From the NCBI GenBank assembly GCA_963766295.1, contig CAVXYW010000001.1:124001-188000 (forward strand): 64,000 nucleotides of DNA, in the 5' to 3' direction. The DNA is from JBBDRJ01 sp963766295 (lineage in GTDB: Bacteria; Actinomycetota; JAICYB01). The notes beneath the pieces are model-generated. The model did no database searches and had not been told where the DNA came from. It worked only from the letters and a program-made list of their open reading frames with translations. Of this stretch, positions 8,345-17,501 are shown piece by piece. Both the position numbers and the translations under genes were made by a program. Within the stretch, counting starts at the first letter, position 1. Each line of letters begins with the position of its first letter.

Positions 8345-8695
8345 CTAGAACGGTAGATCTAGATCTACGATGTGCGCCAACAGAACCGTATCGGCGTCAA
8401 CATCCGCGTGGATACGGTCCGGCAAGAAGATCGGCGGCGTCTCGTTGGAGTCAACGAACACGCGTGCCTGTAGCAGTGCTCCCAGCTGGCTGAAGTTGTC
8501 CGAACAGACCTCCAAGCCGCGCTGACCGTTGTAAACATTCACGGGCTGCAGCAGGAAGCTGTCCTCGGCGTAGCCGCAGTGGACATGTGCCCCGTCGAAG
8601 TCCGAACCCGTAGGCCCGACGTAGTCGGCGGCTGCCACTCCAGTAAGTCCGAATATCCCTAAACCCAGCACCATCGCTATTACGAATTTGCGCAT
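8345..8695 (-). CDS. Small secreted protein of unknown function, copy 3
   Basis: The third paralogue also has exactly 116 residues, but is more divergent: EVCSDNFSQLGALLQARVFVD replaces the copy 1/2 version of that region. The signal peptide, the two cysteines (HCGY and EVCSDN), DYVGPTGSDFDG and NETPPIFLPDRIHADVD are kept. It is divergent from the DUF35 gene at 8837. A weak promoter (TTGTCA at 8756-8751, TATAAA at 8731-8726 on the minus strand, spacer 19) may start it. Confidence 0.85.
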   Translation of the reverse strand: MRKFVIAMVLGLGIFGLTGVAAADYVGPTGSDFDGAHVHCGYAEDSFLLQPVNVYNGQRGLEVCSDNFSQLGALLQARVFVDSNETPPIFLPDRIHADVDADTVLLAHIVDLDLPF

Positions 8696-8814
8696 AGCTC
8701 ACCCCCCTAGGTGCGCCCTCTATCCTTTATACGTAGAGCAACTCGGAACCTGACAAGTTCGCAACGCCCGCCTTCCGGCTACCATCCACCCGCCATTTGG
8801 GGGGACCCTTTGCA

Positions 8815-8831
8815 TCTGACGGGTCGTCAGG
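8815..8831. promoter_or_regulatory. TCTGAC-N5-GTCAG(G) operator
   Basis: TCTGAC-GGGTC-GTCAGG matches the window's operator with one mismatch in the last base. It ends 5 bases before the ATG of the DUF35 gene at 8837, so a bound repressor would block the start region of that operon. Confidence 0.65.
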
Positions 8832-8836
8832 AAACA

Positions 8837-9280
8837 ATGGGCGTCTTGACGACCGACCGGATTCAGATCCCCGCCATCGAGAGTTGGTTTACAGCCGCGC
8901 CAGCATCGCTCATCGGCACCAGATGCCGCCAGTGCGGCTCGTACTTCTTCCCTCCCGAACGGGTCCTGTGCCGGAATCCGGCCTGCGTCTCGACAGCCCT
9001 CGAGGACACCGAGCTCAGCACCCGAGGCCGCGTCTGGTCCTTCTCGGTCAATCACTACGCCGCACCAGAGCCCTACGTGGGCAAGGACCCATTCGAGCCC
9101 TACACCGTGGTGGCCGTCGAACTGATCGAAGAGCAGATGGTCGTCCTCGGACAGCTCGCCTCGGGCGCCGACCCTTCCAAGCTCGCCATCGGTGATGAGG
9201 TCGAGATCGCTATCGAACCCCTTTTCGTGGACGACGACGGACAAGAGCATCTCGTCTGGAAGTGGAGACCTTTGAAATGA
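8837..9280 (+). CDS. DUF35 Zn-ribbon/OB-fold acyl-CoA-associated protein
   Basis: This 147-residue protein has a rubredoxin-like zinc ribbon, with CRQCGS followed by CRNPAC, and then an OB-fold (RGRVWSFSVNHYAAP). DUF35 proteins bind thiolase-fold partners. In mycobacteria the DUF35 domain of ChsH2 partners the aldolase Ltp2. The next gene is such a partner and overlaps by ATGA, so a complex is likely. I chose the ATG at 8837 because upstream in-frame codons run through the operator. Longer N-terminal versions are not supported by the family. Confidence 0.85.
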   Translation: MGVLTTDRIQIPAIESWFTAAPASLIGTRCRQCGSYFFPPERVLCRNPACVSTALEDTELSTRGRVWSFSVNHYAAPEPYVGKDPFEPYTVVAVELIEEQMVVLGQLASGADPSKLAIGDEVEIAIEPLFVDDDGQEHLVWKWRPLK

Positions 9281-10467
9281 GTCACGACGTAGCCGTCCTC
9301 GGCGTCGGTATGCATCCGTGGGGCAAGTGGGGACAGCCCTTCGTCGAATACGGGGTAAAGGCAGCACAGGACGCATTGGACGACGCGAGCATCTCCTGGC
9401 GAGATGTCGGGTTCATAGCCGGCGGGGAAACGATCCGTAACGGTTATGCGGGCTACGTTGCCGGCGCAACGTTCGCGCAAGCGCTCGGATGGACCGGAGT
9501 CCCCGTTGCCACGTGCTACGCCGCATGCGCGGCCGGCGCAACGGCGATCGACATCGCCCGTTCGCGGATCCTCGCCGGCCTGTGCGACGTCGCTCTCGTC
9601 GTCGGCGCCGATACGACGCCAAAGGGCTTCCTGGCCCCCACGTGGGGCGATAACCCGTCCGATCCGGACTGGCGGCGCTTCCGTCTTCTCGGCGCTACGA
9701 ATCCGACGTACTTCGCCCTGTACGCACGCCGACGCATGGAGCTTTACGGGGCGACCGAAGAGGACTTCGCGAAGGTCAAGGTTAAGAACGCCAAGCACGG
9801 ACTTGAGAACCCTCGTGCGCGATACCGCAAGGAATTCACGATCGAGGATGTTCTCGCATCGCCGATCGTGTCGGACCCCTTGCGCCTCTTGCAGATCTGC
9901 GCCACTTCGGATGGCGGCGCCGCTGTCGTCCTTTCATCGATGGACTATGCGAAGTCGCGCGGCATCGAAGACCCGGTGCGCGTAGCGGCGGTGTCGACCG
10001 TCACGCCGACATATCCGAACACGGTTATCGAGATGCCCAACTTCGCCACGGACTCGGCCGCCGTCGTCGCTCCGCCGGCGTCGTCATTCCGCAACGCGAT
10101 CGCCGAGGCGGCATACGACCAAGCAGGCCTCGGGCCGGACGATCTCGACGTCGCCGAGGTCTACGATCTTTCGAGCGCGCTCGAGCTGGATTGGTACGAG
10201 AACATCGGCATCTGCAAGGAAGGCGAAGCCGAGCGGCTGATCCGCGACGGCGACACGACCATCGGCGGACGAATCCCGGTCAACCCCTCCGGCGGCCTTG
10301 CTTGCTTCGGTGAGGCGGTACCGGCGCAAGCGATCGCTCAGGTCTGCGAGCTCGTTTGGCAGCTGCGCGGACAGGCCGACGGCCGGCAGGTCGAAGGGGC
10401 GAAGGTCGGTCTAACGATCAACCAAGGGCTGTTCGGGCATGGATCGTCCGTCATCGTTGTTAGGTAA
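9277..10467 (+). CDS. Thiolase-fold lipid-transfer protein (possible retro-aldolase)
   Basis: This 396-residue protein has the SCP-x/Ltp thiolase fold. CYAACAAGATAID carries the nucleophile-region cysteine near residue 90. The C-terminal half has NPSGGLACFGEAVPAQ and ends with TINQGLFGHGSS, where true thiolases have the CxG active-site motif. This replacement is typical of Ltp-type proteins, some of which are retro-aldolases that remove propionyl-CoA from sterol side chains together with a DUF35 partner. The overlapping DUF35 gene supports that. Which cleavage it performs is not known. Confidence 0.85.
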   Translation: MSHDVAVLGVGMHPWGKWGQPFVEYGVKAAQDALDDASISWRDVGFIAGGETIRNGYAGYVAGATFAQALGWTGVPVATCYAACAAGATAIDIARSRILAGLCDVALVVGADTTPKGFLAPTWGDNPSDPDWRRFRLLGATNPTYFALYARRRMELYGATEEDFAKVKVKNAKHGLENPRARYRKEFTIEDVLASPIVSDPLRLLQICATSDGGAAVVLSSMDYAKSRGIEDPVRVAAVSTVTPTYPNTVIEMPNFATDSAAVVAPPASSFRNAIAEAAYDQAGLGPDDLDVAEVYDLSSALELDWYENIGICKEGEAERLIRDGDTTIGGRIPVNPSGGLACFGEAVPAQAIAQVCELVWQLRGQADGRQVEGAKVGLTINQGLFGHGSSVIVVR

Positions 10468-10482
10468 CTGGAGGTAATACGC

Positions 10483-11631
10483 ATGCCCGAGGCCTACATC
10501 ATCGACGCGATCCGCACGCCGGTCGGCAAACGCGGAGGCGGCCTCGCCGAAGTGCATCCCGCCGATCTCGGTGCCCATGTGCTGCAAGCGCTGATGGACC
10601 GCAACGACATCGATCCGATCGCAGTCGAGGACGTCTTCTTCGGTTGCGTGGATACCATCGGCCCCCAAGCCGGGGACATCGCCCGCACGTGCTGGCTGGC
10701 CGCCGGACTTCCAGAAGAGGTGCCGGGAGTGACGATCGACCGGCAATGCGGTTCTTCGCAGCAGGCTCTTCACTTCGCGGCACAAGCCGTGATGAGTGGA
10801 ACCAACGACGTGATCGTGGCCGGTGGCGTTCAGAACATGTCGATGATCCCGATCGCTTCGGCTCTCACGGCCGCAGCCGATCTCGGGCACGAGACTCCTT
10901 TCCACGGGTCGTCCGGGTGGTTAAAACGTTACGGCGATCAAGAGGTCTCTCAGTTCCGAGGGGCCGAGATGATCGCCGAGAAATGGGGAATCACGCGCGA
11001 AGACATGGAAGCCTTCGCGATCGAATCGCACGCACGTGCGCTGCACGCAGCGGCCGAAGGACGCTTCGAGCGCGAGATCGTCCCTTTGAATGGAATAACG
11101 GCCGACGAAGGACCTCGAGAGCCGAACGTCGAGAAGATCAAATCGTTGCCGACGCTGCCCGACTGCGAGCGGCTGACTGCCGCCGTAGCGTCGCAGATCT
11201 CCGATGCAGCGACGGCGGTGCTGGTCGCGTCAGAAGATGCGGTGCGCGCGCACGGGCTAAAGCCACGTGCGCGCATCCATCACATCTCCTGCCGGGGCGC
11301 CGACCCGATCTACATGCTTACAGCGCCGATACCGGCTACCTCCTACGCGCTCGAGAAAACCGGCATGAAGCTCGACGACATGGATCTGATCGAGATCAAC
11401 GAAGCATTCGCATCCGTTGTGCTCGCGTGGGAGAAGGAAACGGGAGCCGACCTGAGCAAGGTCAACGTGAACGGCGGCGCGATCGCACTCGGTCATCCGC
11501 TCGGCGCAACCGGAACACGTCTCTTCACGACTCTTCTGCACGAGCTCGAGCGCACCGGTGGCCGCTATGGATTGCAGACGATGTGCGAGGGCGGCGGCCA
11601 AGCCAACGTGACGATCGTCGAGAGACTCTGA
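10483..11631 (+). CDS. Acetyl-CoA acyltransferase (thiolase)
   Basis: This 382-residue thiolase of the FadA type has the nucleophilic cysteine 89 in DRQCGSSQQ, NEAFASVV, NGGAIALGHPLGATG with the catalytic histidine, and MCEGGGQANVTIVERL with the second catalytic cysteine. It should cleave 3-ketoacyl-CoA to acetyl- or propionyl-CoA and a shortened acyl-CoA. A strong CTGGAGG site precedes the ATG. It is third in the operon after the DUF35 and Ltp genes. Confidence 0.93.
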   Translation: MPEAYIIDAIRTPVGKRGGGLAEVHPADLGAHVLQALMDRNDIDPIAVEDVFFGCVDTIGPQAGDIARTCWLAAGLPEEVPGVTIDRQCGSSQQALHFAAQAVMSGTNDVIVAGGVQNMSMIPIASALTAAADLGHETPFHGSSGWLKRYGDQEVSQFRGAEMIAEKWGITREDMEAFAIESHARALHAAAEGRFEREIVPLNGITADEGPREPNVEKIKSLPTLPDCERLTAAVASQISDAATAVLVASEDAVRAHGLKPRARIHHISCRGADPIYMLTAPIPATSYALEKTGMKLDDMDLIEINEAFASVVLAWEKETGADLSKVNVNGGAIALGHPLGATGTRLFTTLLHELERTGGRYGLQTMCEGGGQANVTIVERL

Positions 11632-11635
11632 CTCT

Positions 11636-12367
11636 TTGACCACAAGCGCGCCGGCTTACGAGATCCAGGGCCGGATGATCTCGATGCCTGTGTACGTCCG
11701 CCGGGCCGACTCGTGGGCTGCGCAGTTCTTGGTACCAGCCAAAGCCGCGCAAGTGATCGTCGATCCCACGGGCCTCGAAGTTGCACAACCGCTTCCGGGC
11801 CGAGCCGTCGTAAACATCGCTTTCGTCAACTACATCGACAGCGACCTCGACACGTACAACGAACTGGCGGTGGCGTATCTGGTTCGTCCGGACTCGGCCG
11901 TCGGCGGAACCACGCGCGACAAGATGCGCGAATTCGTCCGTGGGGAGATCGGTGTTTACATCCACGAGCTACCCGTGACGCAAACCTTCACCCTCGAAGC
12001 CGGACGTCGCATCTGGGGTTACCCGAAGATCCTCGCGGACATCGACATCACCGAGGAGCGAGGCCATATCTCGTGCAAGCTCTCTCACGAGGGCCAGCAC
12101 GTGCTGACCCTGTCCCTAAAAGAAGGCGGCCCGATCAAACTCCCGCAACGTGAGATGCCGACCTACTCGAACCTAGACGATGTGCTGCGCCGCACCTTGT
12201 GGGATCAGCAAGCCGAAACGCGCGCGCGGCTGGGAGGCGCGAAGCTCGAGCTCGGCTCCCATCCGATCGCCGAAGAGCTGCGCACTTTGGGCCTTCCGAA
12301 GCGGGCGCTGATGACCAGCACGATGCGCGACATGAAGGCCACATTCTTCGCCGCCGAAGCGGTCTAG
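11636..12367 (+). CDS. Acetoacetate decarboxylase-family protein
   Basis: This 243-residue protein has the ADC-like beta-cone fold. EAGRRIWGYPKILADI holds the region of the Schiff-base lysine (about K131). It starts with TTG four bases after the thiolase stop. Family members decarboxylate beta-keto acids or act as aldolase-dehydratases. In a thiolase operon a beta-keto acid or cyclic diketone substrate is plausible. The gene is convergent with the CoA ligase at 12374, with only 6 bases between the stops. Confidence 0.82.
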   Translation: MTTSAPAYEIQGRMISMPVYVRRADSWAAQFLVPAKAAQVIVDPTGLEVAQPLPGRAVVNIAFVNYIDSDLDTYNELAVAYLVRPDSAVGGTTRDKMREFVRGEIGVYIHELPVTQTFTLEAGRRIWGYPKILADIDITEERGHISCKLSHEGQHVLTLSLKEGGPIKLPQREMPTYSNLDDVLRRTLWDQQAETRARLGGAKLELGSHPIAEELRTLGLPKRALMTSTMRDMKATFFAAEAV

Positions 12368-12373
12368 GCCTTC

Positions 12374-13963
12374 CTAAGCCGGCGTTAGTTTCTCGACGGC
12401 GTAACTCTTAGCCCAGCGGTAGTCAGTTTTCCCAGCGGGGGAACGAACGATCTCGTCCACCAGGACCAAGTCACGCGGGATTTTGTAGCCGGCGAGCTTT
12501 TCACGGCACACGTCCTGCACTTCCTCGATCGTCGGAGAGGTCCCTTCGGCGGAACGCGCAACGACCACGACCTTCTCTCCCCACTTCTCGTCCGGGACAC
12601 CGACAACGACGGCGTCGGCGATATCGGGATGACCTTTCACCACAGCCTCAACCTCTTCCGGATAGACCTTCTCTCCGCCGGTGTTGATGCTCACCGAGCC
12701 GCGCCCGAGCAGCTCGATGGTCCCGTCCTCTAAGACCTTCGCGTAGTCACCGGGCAGGACCCATCGCTCGCCATCGACCTCTACAAAGGTATTCGCAGTC
12801 TTCTCAGGATCCTTGTGGTACCGCAGAGGTATGTGGCCCTTGCGCGCCAGGCGCCCGATGACATCCGATCCGGGCTCAATCTTTTCCAAATCGTCGTCGA
12901 AGACCCGCGCGGCATCGCCCATCGCGAAGCGCGCACCCTTCGCCTCTTCACCCGACGTCATGCGCTGTGTCCCCATCGTTCCCGTCTCGGACGAGCCGTA
13001 GCCGTCGGTGATCATCGTCGTGGGAAGCAACTTCGACAATCGCGCTTTGGTCGAAGGCGATAGCACCGCTCCTCCCGAACCGATCACGAGCAGGCTCGAA
13101 GTGACGTAACTACCGCCGTCAGCGTCGAGCTCGTCGGCCAAGGGGCGCGCCATCGCGTCACCAACGATGATCAACATGTTCACGCCCTCGTCGCTGATCA
13201 ACTTCCAGATCAGCTTCGGATCGAACTTTCCTTGCGGCGTGACGACCATCTTTCCGCCGCCGAAGAGAACCGAGTAGAGCAACCAGTGCGCCGAGACGTG
13301 CATGAACGGCGGAGTTGCGAGCGCGACGAGTCCAACCTCGGGCATTCGTTCGACGAGCTCCTCCGGGGTCTTGATGTAGTTGCCCGAATGGAAGACGTCT
13401 CCGCCGCCCATTCCGGCGAAGAAGATGTCGTCGTGCCGCCAGATGACTCCTTTGGGAAGTCCGGTCGTGCCGCCCGTGTAGGCGATATACAGGTCGTCAC
13501 TTGATCGGGGGCCAAAGTCTCGATCGGATGAGGACGAAGCAAGTCGGTCCTCGTAGTCGCGTTCGACGACGATGACCTCGCGCAGCTTCGGCAAATCAGC
13601 CCGTATGGCCTCTACGCGATCGGCGAACTGCTCGTTGGTGATGTTGACCGCGATGTCGGCGTCGTCGAACAGATACTTGAGCTCGTCGGCGACGTAACGG
13701 AAGTTCACGTTGACCGGGACGGCCCGGAGCTTGAAGCAAGCGAGCATGCCTTCGGCGTACTCGGTCCCATTCACCATCTGAAGACCTACATGACTGCCTT
13801 CTCCCACGCCGAGACCGGACAGGTGGTGAGCGAGTCGGCTCGATCTTTCGTCCAGCTCCTTATAGGTGAGCCGGCGATCGCCGGCGACTATCGCTTCTCT
13901 GTCGGCGGCGGCGTCGACAACGATCTCGAAAAGGTCGGCGAGGTTGAAGGTCGGCACATCCAT
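12374..13963 (-). CDS. Fatty-acid/steroid-acid CoA ligase (FadD type)
   Basis: This 529-residue AMP-forming ligase of the ANL superfamily has the P-loop YTGGTTGLPKGVIW near residue 167, GYGSSETG (A5), the hinge and GRGSVSINTGGEKVYPEEVE (A8), and the catalytic lysine in SPAGKTDYRWAK near the C-terminus. It activates a carboxylic acid to its CoA thioester. Length and motifs resemble mycobacterial FadD3/FadD19 relatives. It is divergent from the APH-family gene at 14017, with 53 bases between the starts. Confidence 0.92.
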   Translation of the reverse strand: MDVPTFNLADLFEIVVDAAADREAIVAGDRRLTYKELDERSSRLAHHLSGLGVGEGSHVGLQMVNGTEYAEGMLACFKLRAVPVNVNFRYVADELKYLFDDADIAVNITNEQFADRVEAIRADLPKLREVIVVERDYEDRLASSSSDRDFGPRSSDDLYIAYTGGTTGLPKGVIWRHDDIFFAGMGGGDVFHSGNYIKTPEELVERMPEVGLVALATPPFMHVSAHWLLYSVLFGGGKMVVTPQGKFDPKLIWKLISDEGVNMLIIVGDAMARPLADELDADGGSYVTSSLLVIGSGGAVLSPSTKARLSKLLPTTMITDGYGSSETGTMGTQRMTSGEEAKGARFAMGDAARVFDDDLEKIEPGSDVIGRLARKGHIPLRYHKDPEKTANTFVEVDGERWVLPGDYAKVLEDGTIELLGRGSVSINTGGEKVYPEEVEAVVKGHPDIADAVVVGVPDEKWGEKVVVVARSAEGTSPTIEEVQDVCREKLAGYKIPRDLVLVDEIVRSPAGKTDYRWAKSYAVEKLTPA

Positions 13964-14016
13964 AGGATGCCTGTCCCGCCGGCATCGGGACCAGGCCGCA
14001 CGACTACCATCTGTTC

Positions 14017-15063
14017 GTGTCGGACGCCAAGGTCATCACCGGACTCGATCCCACTCGAGCCAAAGCGGGTCTCGAGGAATGGTTCTCTCGCCGCGGGTCG
14101 GAAGATGCTTCGGTGGAGATTCAGCCAAGCCCTCCGGCCAACGGCTACTCGCACGAGACGGTGATCTTCGACCTCATCACCACGGATGAAACGAAACGGC
14201 TAGTTGCTCGCATCGAGCCCGGGAGCATCTCGGTCTTCCCCGAACCCGATCTGAGCATCGAGTACCGGTTGCTTGAGGCCATCGCTCCGGACGGGGTCAT
14301 CCTTCCGAAGCTCCAGGGTTTCGAATCCAACACAGTCTTCCTTGGTCAGCCCTTCTATGTGATGGAACACATCGAGGGGCAGGTCCCGTCGGACACGCCG
14401 CCGTACACGCTCATGGGCTGGCTCCATGAAGCGCCGCCGGAAACCAAGGAGAGCGTTTGGTGGACGGGCCTCGAAGCGATGGCCGCCGTTCACAACGTCG
14501 ATTGGAAAGCGAAAAATCTCGGGTTCATCATCGGCGACCGCACTCTGGGTCTCGAAGGCGAGTTCGAGTACTGGCGTCACTACATCGACTTCATGGGCGG
14601 TATCTGCAACCCGGGAGAGCGGTCTTTCGCCTGGCTCGTCGCGAACGCTCCGACGGACAGCGACATCGCTTTGTGTTGGGGCGATTCCCGCCTCGGCAAC
14701 CAGATTTTTGCCAACGGTCGGTGCGTTGCACTTCTCGACTGGGAGATGGCGACGTTGTCCGATCCCGTCGAGGACCTCGCGTGGTTCATCTATTTCGACG
14801 AGCTATATCGCGGGGGCGGAGTCGTCCCGGGCTTGCCCGGGCGAGGTCCGTCCATCGCGCGATACGAGGAGCTAGCGCAAAAACCCGTTAAGAATTTCGA
14901 TTACTTCTTTGTGATGGCGGCTTTCCGATTCACTGCGATCATGCAGCACCTCGGAAATCTCATGGTGAAGGCCGGCAAACTTCCGGCCGGTTCGACGTTC
15001 CCGACCGAGAACTTTGCGTCCGAGCATCTAGCGAAACTGTGCGACGAGAAAGGCATCCCATGA
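14017..15063 (+). CDS. APH-family phosphotransferase (ACAD10/11-like)
   Basis: This 348-residue kinase-fold protein has the Brenner-type loop CWGDSRLGNQ with the catalytic aspartate and LLDWEMA, equivalent to the metal-binding DFG. The N-terminal lobe contains LVARIEPG. Proteins of this group, fused to ACAD10/ACAD11 in animals, phosphorylate 4-hydroxy acids or their CoA esters, which suits the catabolic context. A TACCAT hexamer 6 bases before the GTG start suggests a leaderless mRNA. The next gene overlaps by ATGA. Confidence 0.82.
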   Translation: MSDAKVITGLDPTRAKAGLEEWFSRRGSEDASVEIQPSPPANGYSHETVIFDLITTDETKRLVARIEPGSISVFPEPDLSIEYRLLEAIAPDGVILPKLQGFESNTVFLGQPFYVMEHIEGQVPSDTPPYTLMGWLHEAPPETKESVWWTGLEAMAAVHNVDWKAKNLGFIIGDRTLGLEGEFEYWRHYIDFMGGICNPGERSFAWLVANAPTDSDIALCWGDSRLGNQIFANGRCVALLDWEMATLSDPVEDLAWFIYFDELYRGGGVVPGLPGRGPSIARYEELAQKPVKNFDYFFVMAAFRFTAIMQHLGNLMVKAGKLPAGSTFPTENFASEHLAKLCDEKGIP

Positions 15064-16181
15064 CGGTCACACCGTTCGACGACTACCCCATCCACCAAAC
15101 GCCCCTGCCCGTGGCCCACATGGCAACCGGCGACCCGAACCATTACGACCGTTACTGGTTCAACGGATACGACATCGATGCCGAGTGGTACTTCGGGATC
15201 GCGATGGGGCTATATCCGAATCGCGGCGTCATCGACGGAGCCTTCAGTCTTCTACGCGACGGCCAGCAGCGGTCGGTGTTCGCATCCGGTCGGGCGCCAC
15301 TCGATCGCCGCGAAACGACGATCGGCCCGATATCCATCGAGATCGTCGAGCCGTTGCGAGAAACCCGCGTAACCGTTGATGCCGAGCATCTTGGGATCAC
15401 GGCCGACCTGCTCTGGCGTCCACGAACGATCGCCGTCGAGGAACCTCGCCAGACACTCGTCTCCGGAAACAAAGCGATGCTCGACTCCACCCGGTTCACG
15501 CAATGGGGCACGTGGGAGGGGACGGTCAACGTCGACGGCGTCCCTTTAGAGGTGACCGCCGAACGCAGCCGCGGAACCAAGGACCGCTCGTGGGGCGTGC
15601 GCCCGGTCGGTGATCAGCCAACGGGTGCGCCGAACCTGAGCGGCGGCGGGATCTTCTTCCTCTGGACGCCGGTGCATTGGGAAGACCGATGCACTCATGC
15701 GCTTCTTTTCGAGCGTCCTGACGGAACACGCCAAGCCGCATCGGCTGCATCGGTGCCGGTGATCGGTCCGGACGACCCGGTGTTCGGTACACAAGACACC
15801 GTCACACACGCTCACGAACCGACGTACAAGATCCGGTGGCGTAGCGGAACTCGCCGTATGGAGGACGCAACGTTCACCTTCAACTATCCGGACGGCCGAA
15901 CTGAAGAGTTCACCTACGAGCCGCTCCTCGACTTCCAAATGAAGGGCATCGGCTACACGCATCCGGAATGGGGCCATGGTCGCTGGCACGGTGAGTACAA
16001 AGAGGGCAGCGACGGCTGGAAGACGGCGGATCTCAACCTGTTGGACATCACGAACTTCCACTGCCAGCAGGTTTGTCGTGTTCGCAGTGGCGAACAGGTC
16101 GGGATTGGCGTCCTGGAACAGCTTGCGATCGGCCCCCACTACCCAACAGGACTGAACGACTTCATCGGCGGAGCACCCTAG
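15060..16181 (+). CDS. Uncharacterised protein, possibly lipocalin-like (CrtC/AttH-like)
   Basis: This 373-residue soluble protein has no signal peptide. It is rich in beta-strand-like segments and aromatic pairs (HYDRYWFNGYD, DAEWYFGIAMG, HWEDRCTHALLFERPDG, GRWHGEY). The layout resembles two tandem lipocalin-like domains of the hydroxyneurosporene-dehydratase/AttH type that follow APH-family genes in actinobacteria. I cannot name catalytic residues. The ATGA overlap with the phosphotransferase suggests they act together, possibly in hydration/dehydration or binding of a hydrophobic acid. Confidence 0.65.
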   Translation: MTVTPFDDYPIHQTPLPVAHMATGDPNHYDRYWFNGYDIDAEWYFGIAMGLYPNRGVIDGAFSLLRDGQQRSVFASGRAPLDRRETTIGPISIEIVEPLRETRVTVDAEHLGITADLLWRPRTIAVEEPRQTLVSGNKAMLDSTRFTQWGTWEGTVNVDGVPLEVTAERSRGTKDRSWGVRPVGDQPTGAPNLSGGGIFFLWTPVHWEDRCTHALLFERPDGTRQAASAASVPVIGPDDPVFGTQDTVTHAHEPTYKIRWRSGTRRMEDATFTFNYPDGRTEEFTYEPLLDFQMKGIGYTHPEWGHGRWHGEYKEGSDGWKTADLNLLDITNFHCQQVCRVRSGEQVGIGVLEQLAIGPHYPTGLNDFIGGAP

Positions 16182-16226
16182 CCACTTAACCTCGCACATG
16201 GAAGTCGGGTCGCTCGTCTAATATCC

Positions 16227-17453
16227 ATGTCGGCGATGCCGGACACTCCCCGAGAAGTTTCCTTTTCTCGTCGCGCGCGTCGCGCGATGGTCTACGGCAT
16301 GGGCATAGGCATGGCTGTGCCTCGAACGATCGCGTTCGCCGGCAGCGCGTTCTTGCGCGAACGGCGCAGCAAAGGCGAAGCATCAACGCCGCACCTTTCT
16401 CCTGCGCTTGTAGCTCAAGTTGCACTGGACGAGATCATCCTCGCCGCGATGAAGACGCCGGGAAGGTTCCCTCGTCGCCAGGACTACGAAGACGCGCGCG
16501 ACGAGATGCTCGCTGCTTACGAGCTCTTCCGCGAGCACGGTTGGGACGGAGACCCGAGCACATACCACGTCGCTCCTCCGCCACCCGACTACGTCGAGAT
16601 AACCCCCGGACTGTGGATGGGCAACGACTGGAAGCACGTGAAGTTCGCAAGCGGCTTCGAACCATTCGTGCAGGAGTCCACGCGAGCTCGCTGGCTCGGG
16701 TTCGAGCCGAACTCGACGATGCACGCGTGGATACGCGAGAAGGATCCGTCGGCTCCCTGGATCGTTTGCATCCATCCGTACGGCACCGGCCGCAGCCTCG
16801 TCTCGAGCTACATGTTCCGCGCCAACCAACTCGCGGATGAGTTCGGCGCCAACGTCGCTCTCCTCGTGCTGCCTCTGCACGGAACCAGAGGTGCCGGAGT
16901 ATGGAGCACAACGGCATTCATGACCTACAACCCCGTCGACTTCCTGCTTGGGCTTACACAATCGGTTTGGGACGTCCGCAGGTTCCTGGCTTGGATCCGG
17001 AAGAACGGTGCCGGTCCTGTCGTCCTCTACGGTGTTTCGCTCGGCGCCCATGTGAGCGCAACGGTTGCAGGCTTGGACGATCAGCTATCCGGCGTCATCG
17101 CCGGTGTGCCGACCTGTGACCTGCTCGAGGTTTTTCTGCGCCACGTTCCGGACCGGATCAAACCGCGGGCCGAGGAGCACAAGCTCATCAGCCCAGAGAC
17201 GCGCGCATTGCTTAAGGTCACATCGCCTCTGACTTACTTGCCACTGATCCCCAAAGATCGCTTGTTCATCTACGCCGGAACGGGTGACCGCATGTCACCG
17301 CCCAAGCAAGCGATAGAGCTTTGGAAGCACTGGGACGAACCCGAGATCGCATGGTTCGACGTCAACCACATGGCCTTCATCTGGAGCGGCGCGATCAACG
17401 GCTTCGTCCGGCAGTCGCTGGGCAAGATCCTCGACCAACCGCGCGCCGCTTAG
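16227..17453 (+). CDS. Alpha/beta-hydrolase
   Basis: This 408-residue hydrolase has the nucleophile elbow GVSLGAH, a downstream aspartate in GTGDRM and a histidine in VNHMAF, which form a complete triad. The first 120 residues, with a positively charged start (SRRARRAMVYG) and a weak hydrophobic stretch, are a helical cap or membrane-associated segment. The start could be either ATG, at 16227 or 16236. A TAATAT box at 16219-16224 favours a leaderless transcript from the second. It precedes WS/DGAT, so a lipid ester substrate is reasonable. Confidence 0.82.
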   Translation: MSAMPDTPREVSFSRRARRAMVYGMGIGMAVPRTIAFAGSAFLRERRSKGEASTPHLSPALVAQVALDEIILAAMKTPGRFPRRQDYEDARDEMLAAYELFREHGWDGDPSTYHVAPPPPDYVEITPGLWMGNDWKHVKFASGFEPFVQESTRARWLGFEPNSTMHAWIREKDPSAPWIVCIHPYGTGRSLVSSYMFRANQLADEFGANVALLVLPLHGTRGAGVWSTTAFMTYNPVDFLLGLTQSVWDVRRFLAWIRKNGAGPVVLYGVSLGAHVSATVAGLDDQLSGVIAGVPTCDLLEVFLRHVPDRIKPRAEEHKLISPETRALLKVTSPLTYLPLIPKDRLFIYAGTGDRMSPPKQAIELWKHWDEPEIAWFDVNHMAFIWSGAINGFVRQSLGKILDQPRAA

Positions 17454-17488
17454 GCGCTCGCCTTTCACGCAGCGCCTAAGCGGCGCGC
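17441..17488. terminator. 18-bp perfect inverted repeat over the hydrolase stop codon
   Basis: GCGCGCCGCTTAGGCGCT (17441-17458) and AGCGCCTAAGCGGCGCGC (17471-17488) are exact reverse complements around a 12-base loop. The left arm contains the last codons and the TAG stop of the hydrolase. The right arm ends 13 bases before the GTG of WS/DGAT. It could be a U-less terminator, a stabilising stem between two cistrons, or an operator. The length and perfection make chance unlikely. Confidence 0.6.
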
Positions 17489-17501
17489 ACAATAGAGCGT
17501 C

